64,000 bases of DNA, taken from contig CM077827.1 of the NCBI GenBank assembly GCA_039720395.1, positions 21,604,375 to 21,668,374 on the forward strand, given 5' to 3'. The position numbers and the translations under genes are program-made. The notes under the pieces are model-generated. The model was not told the DNA's origin. It worked only from the letters and a program-made list of their open reading frames with translations, and searched no databases. The DNA comes from Liquidambar formosana. Lineage: Eukaryota > Streptophyta > Magnoliopsida > Saxifragales > Altingiaceae. Below, piece after piece: positions 9,988 through 21,700 of the stretch (positions are counted from its first letter, which is position 1; every line of letters starts with the position of its first letter).

Positions 9988-11260
9988 TCATAGTTGAAAT
10001 CTAGCCATCTTGCACCAACTCAGCCGTCATTGTGTGTGCTAATGGTTAGAGAAGAAAGGGGACCTCCCATGGAGGTTTTGTTATCGTATTAACTTTTGGG
10101 GCTGTTGCTTGTGTCTAGGCTCACCTAATAGTAAAAAGTTTTTTTTATAGCATAACATAGTAAACTAAAACTATTTTTAATAGAAATTTTTCACATCACG
10201 AATAGTAAACTGTTATGATTTTCAATATGAATTTTTAATAGCACAAATTGCTCACAACATGTCCCATGGAGGTTCTGTTATCTTTTTGGGGCTGCTCCTT
10301 GTGTTTGGACTCACCCAATCGTAAATAGAGTTTTGTATAGCACAAAATAGTAAACTATTACTATTTTCAGTTGAAATTTTTTTATTGCTCAAAATAGTAA
10401 ATTGTGACTATTTTCTATATAATTTTTAATAATACTCGATAGTAAAATGAGATTGTTTTCCATATAAATTATGCAACTTTTTGTAAAGAATATTTTTTTT
10501 TTATAAATTTCGCCTTTTTTCCTTTGATCTAAACATGACCTAGGGTTTTTTGGGGCCTAAAACCGTCACCATTATGGTCACCACATGGCATAGTCACCCC
10601 TTACAAGCTCTTTTGCCACAAAGCAGATCTGGGCGATGGGGTTTGGAAACGTAACACTGAGTTTTAAAGAAGAGAACGAGTAGAAAAAAGAAGAAGAAGA
10701 AGAAGAAGAAGAAGAAGAGATGAGGGAGTTGTTGCCATCTCCAATAGGATCGTTGGAGGTTAAAACAGCTGCTGGAAGTGGTGGTTGGAGTTAAAGAAGA
10801 TATGAGGGAGTCGTTGCCGTCTCTGGTAGGATCGTTAGAAGGTGACAGTTGTTAGAAATGGTGGTCGGAGCTCATTGCGGTGGGAGTCATTGCTGGCGAG
10901 AACATGGGAGAGAGGCAGAGAGCGTTTGACTTCTCAAGAGATAAACTTATATGTGTAAAAGGGTATTTTGGTTTAAAAAGAGGCAAAAGAGGTTACTAGG
11001 TTAAACAAAATATTTTTGGAGTGATTGTAAAAAAACTCTAATAGTAAGGGGCTATGGCCAAAAATCCCAATTGGTTATAAGAAAGAAGAATAGCAGCTAA
11101 TGTGATATCATGTGTACAAGAGCAGATAGTACTTGTAAGCACTTGGACATTAAGTGAGACATTGATGCAACAACACCTAAATGTATTAATTTACGGCAAG
11201 TAGATGATGACCATAATTCAGATCGTTATTGAGTGCAACTCATATCTTGTTAGTTATAAG
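9988..11260. other. Non-coding stretch with (GAA)n and host repeat unit
   Basis: This is AT-rich sequence without a recognisable gene. It holds a (GAA)n microsatellite (about 10687-10718) and two similar ~35-bp stretches on about GGAGGTTNTGTTATC (10071 and 10267). The right end of the diverged element is at 11068. A host repeat unit (11069-11260) with GTGATATCATGT and ACAAGAGCAGATAGTACTTG is repeated at 16940-16985. Confidence 0.6.
11253..11260. repeat. Target-site duplication of hAT copy 1
   Basis: GTTATAAG here is repeated exactly at 16789-16796, immediately outside the two terminal inverted repeats. An 8-bp duplication is diagnostic of hAT transposition. Confidence 0.95.
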
Positions 11261-14200
11261 CATGGTTCAAAGTCTCGGTCTCGGTCCCCGTCTCGTTTCG
11301 GTCTCGTTCATCTCGGTCTCGCCCAACACGTCTCGTCTCAGGCGAGATGCAACTTTATGCAAGAAAAATAGTTTGAAAAAATTCAAAAAAATCATAGAAA
11401 ATTCCTAAAAAATATGATGATTACATTGGAACCATCAAATAAGCAAAATAATGAACTCAATGCATATAATATGGTAAAAAAATATAAAAATAGGCGCTAG
11501 CGCACTAATATATAATGAAATAACACTATATTTCTGTTTTAGATTAGAATATACATCCAAAAACATAAATAAATATCATATATCAATGATGGGTAATAAC
11601 ATTACATATTATAAAGAAATTGACATTAATAATTTTTTGGTAAGTAACATACCGATATAAAAGTTACTCCCATGTAGAGTGGCGATGTGGCTCAAAGTGT
11701 TGATCACCTTCTTGTGGGTAATATGAAGGGGGGTTGTAAAATATATTGAACGTTAGTGCAGCAATTGGATCATGAGAGGTATCTCCACTCGAACCTTGCC
11801 CATAATCACCATAATATGGTTGGGGTGGGGGATAGGGGATCTGTGTCCCACTACTGTTACTTGATGCATCATTGAAATAACCAGTAGGACCACTAGAAAT
11901 GCTGGATCCCCGATCGAGATATCCATAGCCAGCACCAGTGCTAGTACTTGCAGATGTTCCATACCCATGCCCTTGTCCATGATCACCCCGATCATAGTAA
12001 CCACCGGTACTAGTGCTTGTAGATGTATCAAAAACTAGTGGACCGCGTGGTGGTTGTGCATAACTATCAGCCTCTGGTACAGTAGGCACTCGACGGCCCC
12101 TACGACTACGAACACGACCACTAGTGCTAACAGATCTCTGGAGTGGGTGTGATGGTGGTGGACCGTATGCATCACCACCCCCTAATTGCATGCCACGCAT
12201 ATGAATGTTAAGCATTGTTGCCGGGTCGCCTACATAAATACCATAATCTTGTTGACTCGAAAACTCACCATGCCATCTTGAGTGCCTCCTCTGTTCATTA
12301 CTCATGTCTTGTTGAGGCCTATCATAATCCCCATGTGTACCATAATGTCTTTCAGTGCCCTCAGCTCATTGTTGTTCTTGGCTTGGCGGTTGGTCACTAT
12401 AATTGTAACCACCACCACCACCACTACCACCAATACCCTTACTAAAAAAGCTGTTAGCACCACTGGATGTGTCTGTGTCTGTGACATCATGTACCACATT
12501 TTTCTCACTACGACGGCTTCTTCTCTCACCCCGTGAACGACTACTACTGCTTACATCAGTACTTGCATCACCCCCTTGTGAATGACTGCTACTGCCATAG
12601 TAGGGCTCAGCAGTTTGATCTTCATCGTTGGCTAATACATTAACACCTTGCTCTAGTGCATTCTCATCCAGTATAGGCTGCTTTATCTCCCGAATCCAAT
12701 CATCTAAGATGTCCTCATCATCAAATATATGATTCAAGTCAATGGGATTGTAGTATTCATCATTATGAGATCTATTCATTAAATTACGAGTCCGCAGCCT
12801 TAAATTGTAATGCACATAGACAAGTTCCTCCAACTTTGACATAGCAAGACGATTGCGAAGTTTTGTATGAATCAACGCAAACGTGCTCCAATTTCTTTCA
12901 CATCCTGAGGAAGAACATGTCTGGGTGAGAACCTTTATAGCAATCCTTCGGAGGTTTGGAGCAGATTCTCCATAATTATACCACCATTGAGCTACAAAAA
13001 CAAAGTTTAAAACATTTTAATGATTGTATATTTCTTTTACGTATATAAATTTGCATACGCAATAAATTATAACATTGCATTCTTTCTAACCTGGCTGAGT
13101 ATTTTTGATTGATACAATTGTGAGTCGTTCTCCAAAAACTCCTTTCCTTTCCTTGAATATCTTTATCTTCATTTACATAAAAAATTGATTTAATTAAAAT
13201 ATTATTAACATTAATAAAATCTAAACACTATAATTGGTTTTAATAATTAGTCATAGAATTCTTAATATACTTACTTCATTAATTGCCCTTGCTTGTCTCT
13301 CCACATTTGGCTCCAGGCGTTTAATTACTTCTTTCAAACCTACCCACACCTCCTCGGCATCACTGAATTCTTGGCTATATTGGCATGCCGGATTTAGAAA
13401 GTATGCTGTTATGTAATACATGTAAAAATTTTAGAAGAAATTAAGTACAAAATAGTTCATATAAAAAAAATTGAAATTTAATTATGCTTACCTACAGCAT
13501 GCAAGTGGCCATGGAGTTGATTATCCCATCTTTGATCGATAATTTTCCAAATCCTCTTCCATGACCTGTAGGAGGATTTGATTTTTAATTTGGCTCTATC
13601 CATGCAGTCGTATATTACAGCCAAAGTTGGTTTTTGGTCTTGATCCACAATCTTTAACACTAGCACCAGCGGTTCCATCAAAGAGCGGACCTCTTCTGCT
13701 CTACACCAAAACTGATCCATAAGAATAAGATCGGATACTTCCCTAGCCAACCCTTTTCTCGATTGAGAACCTTGCCGGGTGTATGAAAGCTGTTGCCAAT
13801 CCTCAGATGAAAACATTCTCTTCAGATTTGCTTGATATCTTAATAGGCTTTCAATGGAAATGAATTCTGTGGCAAACCTAGTGATACCTAGTCTAAGGAG
13901 ATCTCTACCATCTGTGTACGTCCTCATTAGATTCACAAGCTGGTCACTATTGTAAATAAAGCTTGTGATCTTACGAGCATCGTCAATCACAGATTTGACA
14001 TTTGGCAACTTACCAATGTCCTCAAGAATTAAATCAATACAGTGAGCGGCACAAGGAGACCAAAACAACCCTTTTCTTTTATTCATAAGAAGTCTCTCAG
14101 CTGCCTTGTAGGAAGCCTCATTATCTGTAACAATCTGGATCACATTTTCCTCCCCCACTTCATCTACAACCTTGTCCATTAATGTAAACAAGTACTCAGC

Positions 14201-16788
14201 TGTTCTAGACCTAACATTGGTGCTATCCACTGACTTGTGGAATATTATTTCTCGATCACAATACACCATGAAGTTAGTGATAGGGTGTTTGTTACGTGCC
14301 GACCACCCATCACACATGATTGTGCAACCATATTCTGGCCATTTTTTCCTTAGCATGCCAAGGTAATTATCCAGTTCCGCCCTCTCTTCTTTTAAGTATG
14401 TTCCTCCTATCTGATAACCAGAGGGACCTTTCACACCTGGCCCACATGCTGCAATTGTATCAATCATTGTTTGGTAGTATGGGCCACTATCTGCTGCATT
14501 AAACGGGATTGCATTAAACAGAAAAAATTTTGAAATTGCCTTTCCCACCTTCTTCACATTTTCTTTTCCAAACAAATCCTTTAATCTTTTCTGTTTGGCT
14601 GGCTCAGGCCGGTACATGAAGGGATCACTCCCCCTCAACTGATCAGTAGCAGACCTATGAGGATCACGTGCTGTAGACAAGTTCCTCCTAAGAGGCTCAC
14701 CAGCTGTAGAGGGACCAGCACCATCTTGGGAAGGTCTGTATGTACGACCTCCCACTGGCTGTGTGGAAAACCTGCGATTATCTGCCTCCATTTGGGAAGT
14801 CCTACGACTCTCCTTCATAGCCTGTCTCATTTGTTGCATCTCCTCCTGCCTTGAAATGTCCGTATGAGGATAAGCTTCATCATCATCCTCATCATAATCA
14901 GAAAGACCATGCATATGAACACGCCCATATTCTGCATCTTCTTGTAGGGATGCAAGTAGTTGTTCTTTCTTCCTTTTCATATCGGCCTTTTCTTTTACAC
15001 ATTCAGCAAGATGATGATTCATCATTCGAACAACCTCCTTTGGGCATTTAGTGCACGCAGCAACCTCCCTTGAAACCCCTGCAATGTGTTGTTTTAATCG
15101 TGTGATGCCAGAACTAACAACTTTACTACAATATTTACACTGGATTTTCCTTCTATCTGTACTGACGGCTAAACCATGCTCCCAACCAATATCCACTGGC
15201 TTGTTCGACATCCTTTACCAAGAAAAAAAAAACATTTGAAAAACAACCATAACTAATTAAATAATTAAACAAACGTTTATAAATAAAACAATTACCTATA
15301 TATATTACCCAACCACTCATGCACAATTGCATGCCATATGTGTTTTAAAGAAAAAAATGTTTTCTAAATAATATTCCAAATTATTTATGTGTATGTGTCA
15401 TTGTGTTGCCCAAATAATGATGCATTTTTTTGTTATTTTTAATTTTGGTTTTTATAAAAAAAATTTATAAAATAAAAACTTGAAAATTCTACTTTAAAAA
15501 CAAGTACTCAGAAAAAAACAATTTTGCAAATAATTTATGCATATTTATAAGTGCATGATGATTACAAAAATGTTCTAACAAATTTCTAATTTAAAAAATC
15601 AGTATTTTTGAAAGTAAGAAAAAAATATCATTTATTAAAGAGATTTACCATTTATTAAGAAATTAGTATTTTCGTGATTTTTTTTTTTTAAATCTGTATT
15701 TTATGAAAAAGAGTTAGCATTTACAAAAAAAAATTCAAATTTATAAGTTCTAAATAATTTATGCTTAATTATGAGTTCATGATGATTAAAAAAATGTGTA
15801 ACAATTTTCTAAATTTAAAAATTAAGATTTTAATAATTTTTTATCATTTATCAAAAAGATTTACTATTTATTAAAAAAAATTCACACTTATAAATGTATG
15901 ATACATGATGTGAGAAAAAAGGCTAAGACTATAGGTATTCAATAGCATTTAAAAAAAAAAAAAAAAAAAAAAAATCCCAACCCACTTTAAAAATTGCTCA
16001 GCACTTATAAGAAAACATAACAAAAACAAAAAACAAAAAACAAAAAAAATAGGAGAAGGACGAGTAACCTCTTGTGTTTTTAAGTCGGTGGGTCTTCTCT
16101 CGACTGAGTACAAGTCGACCCAAAGCTCCCTCCTCCTTGGTGCATTGCGATTGCGAGGGAGAGAGAGGAGAGAAAGAGACGCGATGGAGAACCAGAGCTC
16201 CACCGCCCACCGCCGACCGTCGACCTGCTTGATCCGCTGCTTCTCCCGGCCACCGCAGCCGCTGTCGCTACCGCCGTCCTCAGTTGCCGTTGCAACTATC
16301 GCCGACCACAGGCACTGCCGCCGCTGTTGCTCTCGTTGCCGGCCACTGGAGACACCCACAGCAACACCACAGGAGTTGGATTCCACCGACGGAGACGACG
16401 ACACCCACCAGCTATGCTCAGAATGAGAATGGGGAATAAAGAGAGAGAGAGGGGAAGATTGAGCTCGTTGGGAGAGAAATCAGGTAGGAAGTATGCTTTA
16501 TTCGTAGGCATAGGTGCATAATTTCCTCCATTTCAAAGAGCTTTCTGCAAGATCACATGGGCAAAAAGATGCTCTCGTACGAATTGGACGAAATCTCGTT
16601 CGATTCGTCCCGAGATTTCGATTTCTCGCATGTCTCGTTTCGTCTCATCCGAGATCTCGACATTCTCGGCCGAGAAGTGCTCATCTGACGTATATGCTTG
16701 TCACGACCCTAGTTCTCGTATCGGAGGGCGGCGAGACCGGTTTGTCTCGGCGAGATCTCGGCCGAGACAACCGAAACTTTGAACCCTG
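11261..16788 (-). mobile_element. Full-length hAT transposon, copy 1
   Basis: This 5528-bp element has terminal inverted repeats CATGGTTCAAAGTCTCGG (left) and, on the other strand, CAGGGTTCAAAGTTTCGG (right). Subterminal blocks rich in TCTCG/CGAGA, including TCTCGGCCGAGA palindromes, lie in the outer ~120 bp on the left and ~230 bp on the right. The transposase gene runs leftwards. Between its start (15211) and the right end are ~0.7 kb of AT-rich DNA with a poly-A run (15950-15974) and a GC-rich leader (16080-16440) that contains only spurious frames. Copy 2 is nearly identical in inverted orientation. Confidence 0.96.
11664..15211 (-). CDS. hAT transposase (BED zinc finger, DUF659, hATC), four exons with one late stop
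   Basis: Exons on the minus strand are 15211-13492, 13405-13275, 13166-13091 and 12991-11664. All introns are GT-AG, and the joins keep frame (2553 nt to the first stop). The start ATG (MSNKPVDIGWEHG) precedes a BED-type zinc finger, CKYCSKVVSSGITRLKQH (residues ~25-42), with a second CTKC pair after it. DUF659 follows (~240-420) with the acidic motif CDGWSARNKHP, then VTDNEASYKAA and the hAT cysteine/histidine motif SPCAAHCIDL. Exon 4 carries the hATC dimerisation domain (CERNWSMFALIHTKLRNRL; VYVHYNLRL). A TGA at 12366-12368 replaces the Trp codon seen in copy 2 and truncates the protein at 850 residues, after hATC, losing a ~230-residue Gly/Ser/Tyr-rich tail. The catalytic core is otherwise uninterrupted, so a truncated active enzyme is possible but unproven. 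Confidence 0.9.
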
Positions 16789-17839
16789 GTTATAAGTCAT
16801 AACTTCTAGATCAATACTGACCATAGAAGCCTAAAATAAATTTTAGTGCAAAGGATTTGATTCAAGAGTGAGAAAGTTGGGTCTCAAAATTATTGGGTTA
16901 TGGTTATGAAATTGTCTTTAAGAAAGAAATAATGCAGTTGATGTGATATCATCTAGACAAGAGCAAATAGTACTTGTAGCCATTGGGACATTTAAGGGCC
17001 TTTTAAGAAGGCCCCACCTTCTTGGGTTGGAGTTAATGCAGCTATAACATCCAGAGAAGGTAGCTCAAGAAATTAGACTTATTTAGAATGTGGGAGACTT
17101 TGGGGCTTAGTTTACACTAATAATGGATAAATTTAATCTAAACTTGGATTAGAAACTAGATCAGGGGAGCCATTGTTATTAGGACCATTTCTGCTACCAG
17201 AGGACTGTTCTTTGTTGATTTGCCTGATTTAAGATGGGGAAGGTGAGTGAACCTGAGTTCGCTTGGTCTTTTAGCAAAATTTTGTGCCATTGGATTAGAA
17301 TATGAATTTCAAACTAAGGGCTGGGAAAAAGGAGGGGTTGATCACGTGTGAATTTTACAGATTAGGGATCCAGCTAAGAATTCTTGGATTAGGGACTCAA
17401 AAAAATTTTCGAAACCAAGGAGAGCGTATATGTCAAGCACCATGTTGATTAGAGGTTTGAAGATGCTCAGGGGGATTAGAAAACGCTGGGTGAGAAAGAT
17501 TCACCATGCTGAAGCCCAAATATAATGACATGCTAAAGTCCACTTGCAAAGTCGAACAGGGGCAACCTTTTTGGGTAAAAAGGTTGAAAGAGGCCCAAGT
17601 TCTGATGAGGACCTAATGGAGGCTGGCTAAGTTTTGTTAAAGGTATGGCTGAGGCTTTTGTTTCCAACGAGTGGAATGCAGCTAATTTTGTGGGGATTAT
17701 TTGGCGTAGAGATGTGGGAGGGTTGGTCTAAGGTGCATGCAAGAGTCAGTATGGCTTCTCTATATAGGAAAGTCCTCAAGAGAGGGCCAATAGCACAAAA
17801 TCGGAATTAGAAGGAAGTGAATAGGTTTTAGATTATAGC
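16789..17839. other. Spacer between the two hAT copies
   Basis: It begins with the right target duplication of copy 1. Then host repeat sequence (16797-16985) matches 5480-5585 and 11075-11140. The remaining ~850 bp show no coding frame or family I recognise. It ends in ATTATAGC (17832-17839), the left target duplication of the older element. Confidence 0.55.
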
Positions 17840-17865
17840 CACTGCCGGCTCAAAGGCATGGCAAC

Positions 17866-18675
17866 CAGGGTTCAAAGTTTCGGTTGTCTCGGCCGAGATC
17901 TCGCTGAGACAAACCGGTCTCGCCGTCCTCCGATACGAGAACTAGGGCCATGACAAGCATATACGTCGGATGAGCACTTCTCGGCCGAGAATGTCGAGAT
18001 CTCGGACGAGACGAAATGAGACATGCGAGAAATTGAAATCTCGGGACGAATCGAACGAGATTTCGTCCAATTCGTACGAGAGCATCTTTTTGCCCATGTG
18101 ATCTTGCAGAAAGCTCTTTGAAATGGAGGAAATTATGCACCTATGCCTACGAATAAAGTATACGGCCTACCTGATTTCTCTCCCAACGAACTCAATCTTC
18201 CCCTCTCTCTCTCCTTATTCTCCATTCTCATTCTGAGCATAGCTGGTGGGTGTCGTCGTCTCCATCGGTGGAATCCAGCTCCTGTCGTGTTGCTGTGGGT
18301 GTCTCCGGTGGCCGGCAGCGAGAGCAGTAGCGGCGGCAGTGCCTGTGGTCGGCGATAGTTGCAGCGGCAACTGAGGACGGCGGTAGCGGTAGCGGCTGCG
18401 GTGGCCGGGAGAAGCAGCGGATCAAGCAGGTCGACGGTCGGCGGTGGGCGGTGGAGCTCTGGTTCTCCATCGCGTCTCTTTCTCTCCTCTCTTTCCCTCG
18501 CAATCGCAGTGCACCAAGGAGGAGGGAGCTTTGGGTCGACTTGTACTCAGTCGAGAGAAGACCCACCGACTTAAAAACACAAGAGGTTACTCGTCCTTCT
18601 CCTGTTTTTTTTTGTTTTTTGTTTTTTGTTTTTGTTATGTTTTCTTATAAGTGCTGAGCAATTTTTAAAGTGGGT

Positions 18676-18723
<48 letters not shown>

Positions 18724-21700
18724 GCTATTGAATACCTATAGTCTTAGCTTTTTTACTCACATCATATATCATACATTTATAAGTGTGAATTTTTTTTAAT
18801 AAATAGTAAATCTTTTTGATAAATGATAAAAAATTATTAAAATCTTAATTTTTAAATTTAGAAAATTGTTACACATTTTTTTAATCATCATGAACTCATA
18901 ATTAAGCATAAATTATTTAGAACTTATAAATTTGAATTTTTTTTTGTAAATGCTAACTCTTTTTCATAAAATACGGATTTTAAAAAAAAAATCACGAAAA
19001 TACTAATTTCTTAATAAATGGTAAATCTCTTTAATAAATGATATTTTTTTCTTACTTTCAAAAATACTGATTTTTTAAATTAGAAATTTGTTAGAACATT
19101 TTTGTAATCATGATGCACTTATAAATATGCATAAATTATTTGCAAAATTGTTTTTTTCTGAGTACTTGTTTTTAAAGTAGAATTTTCAGGTTTTTATTTT
19201 ATAAATTTTTTTTATGAAAACTAAAATTAAAAATAACAAAAAAATGCATCATTATTTGGGCAACACAATGACACGTACACATAAATAATTTGGAATATTA
19301 TTTAGAAAACATTTTTTTCTTTAAAACATATATGGCATGCAATTGTGCATGAGTGGTTGGGTAATATATATAGGTAATTGTTTTATTTATAAACGTTTGT
19401 TTAATTATTTAATTAGTTATGGTTGTTTTTCAGATGTTTTTTTTTTTTCTTGGTAAAGGATGTCGAACAAGCCAGTGGATATTGGTTGGGAGCATGGTTT
19501 AGCCGTCAGTGCAGATAGAAGGAAAGTCCAGTGTAAATATTGTAGTAAAGTTGTTAGTTCTGGCATCACACGATTAAAGCAACACATTGCAGGGTTTCAG
19601 GGGAGGTTGCTGCGTGCACTAAATGCCCAAAGGAGGTTGTTCGAATGATGAAGAATCATCTTGCTGAATGTGTAAAAGAAAGGGCTGATATGAAAAGGAA
19701 GAAAGAACAACTACTTGCATCCCTACAAGAAGATGCAGAATATGGGCGTGTTCATATGCATGGTCTTTCTGATTATGATGAGGATGATGATGAAGCTTAT
19801 CCTCATACGGACATTTCAAGGCAGGAGGAGATGCAACAAATGAGACAGGCTATGAAGGAGAGTCGTAGGACTTCCCAAATGGAGGCAGATAATCGCAGGT
19901 TTTCCACACAGCCAGTGGGAGGTCGTCCATATAGACCTTCCCAAGATGGTGCTGGTCCCTCTACAGCTGGTGAGCCTCTTAGGAGGAACTTGTCTACAGC
20001 ACGTGATCCTCATAGGTCTGCTACTGATCAGTTGAGGGGGAGTGATCCCTTCATGTACCGGCCTGAGCCAGCCAAACAGAAAAGATTAAAGGATTTGTTT
20101 GGAAAAGAAAATGTGAAGAAGGTGGGAAAGGCAATTTCAAAATTTTTTCTGTTTAATGCAATCCCGTTTAATGCAGCAGATAGTGGCCCATACTACCAAA
20201 CAATGATTGATACAATTGCAGCATGTGGGCCAGGTGTGAAAGGTCCCTCTGGTTATCAGATAGGAGGAACATACTTAAAAGAAGAGAGGGCGGAACTGGA
20301 TAATTACCTTGGCATGCTAAGGAAAAAATGGCCAGAATATGGTTGCACAATCATGTGTGATGGGTGGTCGGCACGTAACAAACACCCTATCACTAACTTC
20401 ATGGTGTATTGTGATCGAGAAATAATATTCCACAAGTCAGTGGATAGCACCAATGTTAGGTCTAGAACAGCTGAGTACTTGTTTACATTAATGGACAAGG
20501 TTGTAGATGAAGTGGGGGAGGAAAATGTGATCCAGATTGTTACAGATAATGAGGCTTCTTACAAGGCAGCTGGGAGACTACTTATGAATAAAAGAAAAGG
20601 GTTGTTTTGGTCTCCTTGTGCCGCTCACTGTATTGATTTAATTCTTGAGGACATTGGTAAGTTGCCAAATGTCAAATCTGTGATTGACGATGCTCGTAAG
20701 ATTACAAGCTTTATTTACAATAGTGACCAGCTTGTGAATCTAATGAGGACGTACACAGATGGTAGAGATCTCCTTAGACCAGGTATCACTAGGTTTGCCA
20801 CAGAATTCATTTCCATTGAAAGCCTATTAAGATATCAAGCAAATCTGAAGAGAATGTTTTCATCTGAGGATTGGCAACAGCTTTCATACACCCGGCAAGG
20901 TTCTCAATCGAGAAAAGGGTTGGCTAGGGAAATATCCGATCTTATTTTTATGGATCAGTTTTGGTGTAGAGCAGAAGAGGTCCGCTCTTTGATGGAACCG
21001 CTAGTGCTAGTGTTAAAGATTGTGGATCAAGACCAAAAACCAACTTTGGCTGTAATATACGACTGCATGGATAGAGCCAAATTAAAAATCAAATCCTCAT
21101 ACAGGTCATGGAAGAGGATTTGGAAAATTATCGATCAAAGATGGGATAATCAACTCCATGGCCACTTGCATGCGGCAGGTAAGCATAATTAAATTTCAAT
21201 TTTTTTTATATGAACTATTTTGTACTTAATTTCTTCTAAAATTTTTACATGTATTACATAACAGCATACTTTCTAAATCCGGCATGCCAATATAGCCAAG
21301 AATTCAGTGATGCCGAGGAGGTGTGGGTAGGTTTGAAAGAAGTAATTAAACGCCTGGAGCCAAATGTGGAGAGACAAGCAAGGGCAATTAATGAAGTAAG
21401 TATATTAAGAATTCTATGACTAATTATTAAAACCAATTATAGTGTTTAGATTTTATTAATGTTAATAATATTTTAATTAAATCAATTTTTTATGTAAATG
21501 AAGATAAAGATATTCAAGGAAAGGAAAGGAGTTTTTGGAGAACGACTCACAATTGTATCAATCAAAAATACTCAGCCAGGTTAGAAAGAATGCAATGTTA
21601 TAATTTATTGCGTATGCAAATTTATATACGTAAAAGAAATATACAATCATTAAAATGTTTTAAACTTTGTTTTTGTAGCTCAATGGTGGTATAATTATGG

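Larger units (their letters stand above)
5587..11068. mobile_element. Diverged DNA-element candidate that hosts the three-LTR cluster
   Basis: The left end reads GGAAATTAGCAATAACCCC and the right end, read on the other strand, GGGATTTTTGGCCATAGCCCC: a degenerate inverted repeat. Flanks AATTGTTTAGA (left) and AATTGGTTATAAGA (right) look like a decayed 9-13 bp target duplication, suggesting a Mutator-like element. The empty site is visible at about 16905-16925, where the host repeat continues uninterrupted. Without the nested cluster (6009-9983) it is about 1.5 kb and non-coding. A related right end is at 47344-47368. Confidence 0.4.

Noticed and set aside
15949..16795. Several overlapping open frames in the GC-rich leader of hAT copy 1 (and 18143-18657 in copy 2)
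   Set aside because: Frames open on both strands at once because of GC-rich, low-stop composition; none is collinear with a known domain, and they lie upstream of the transposase start.
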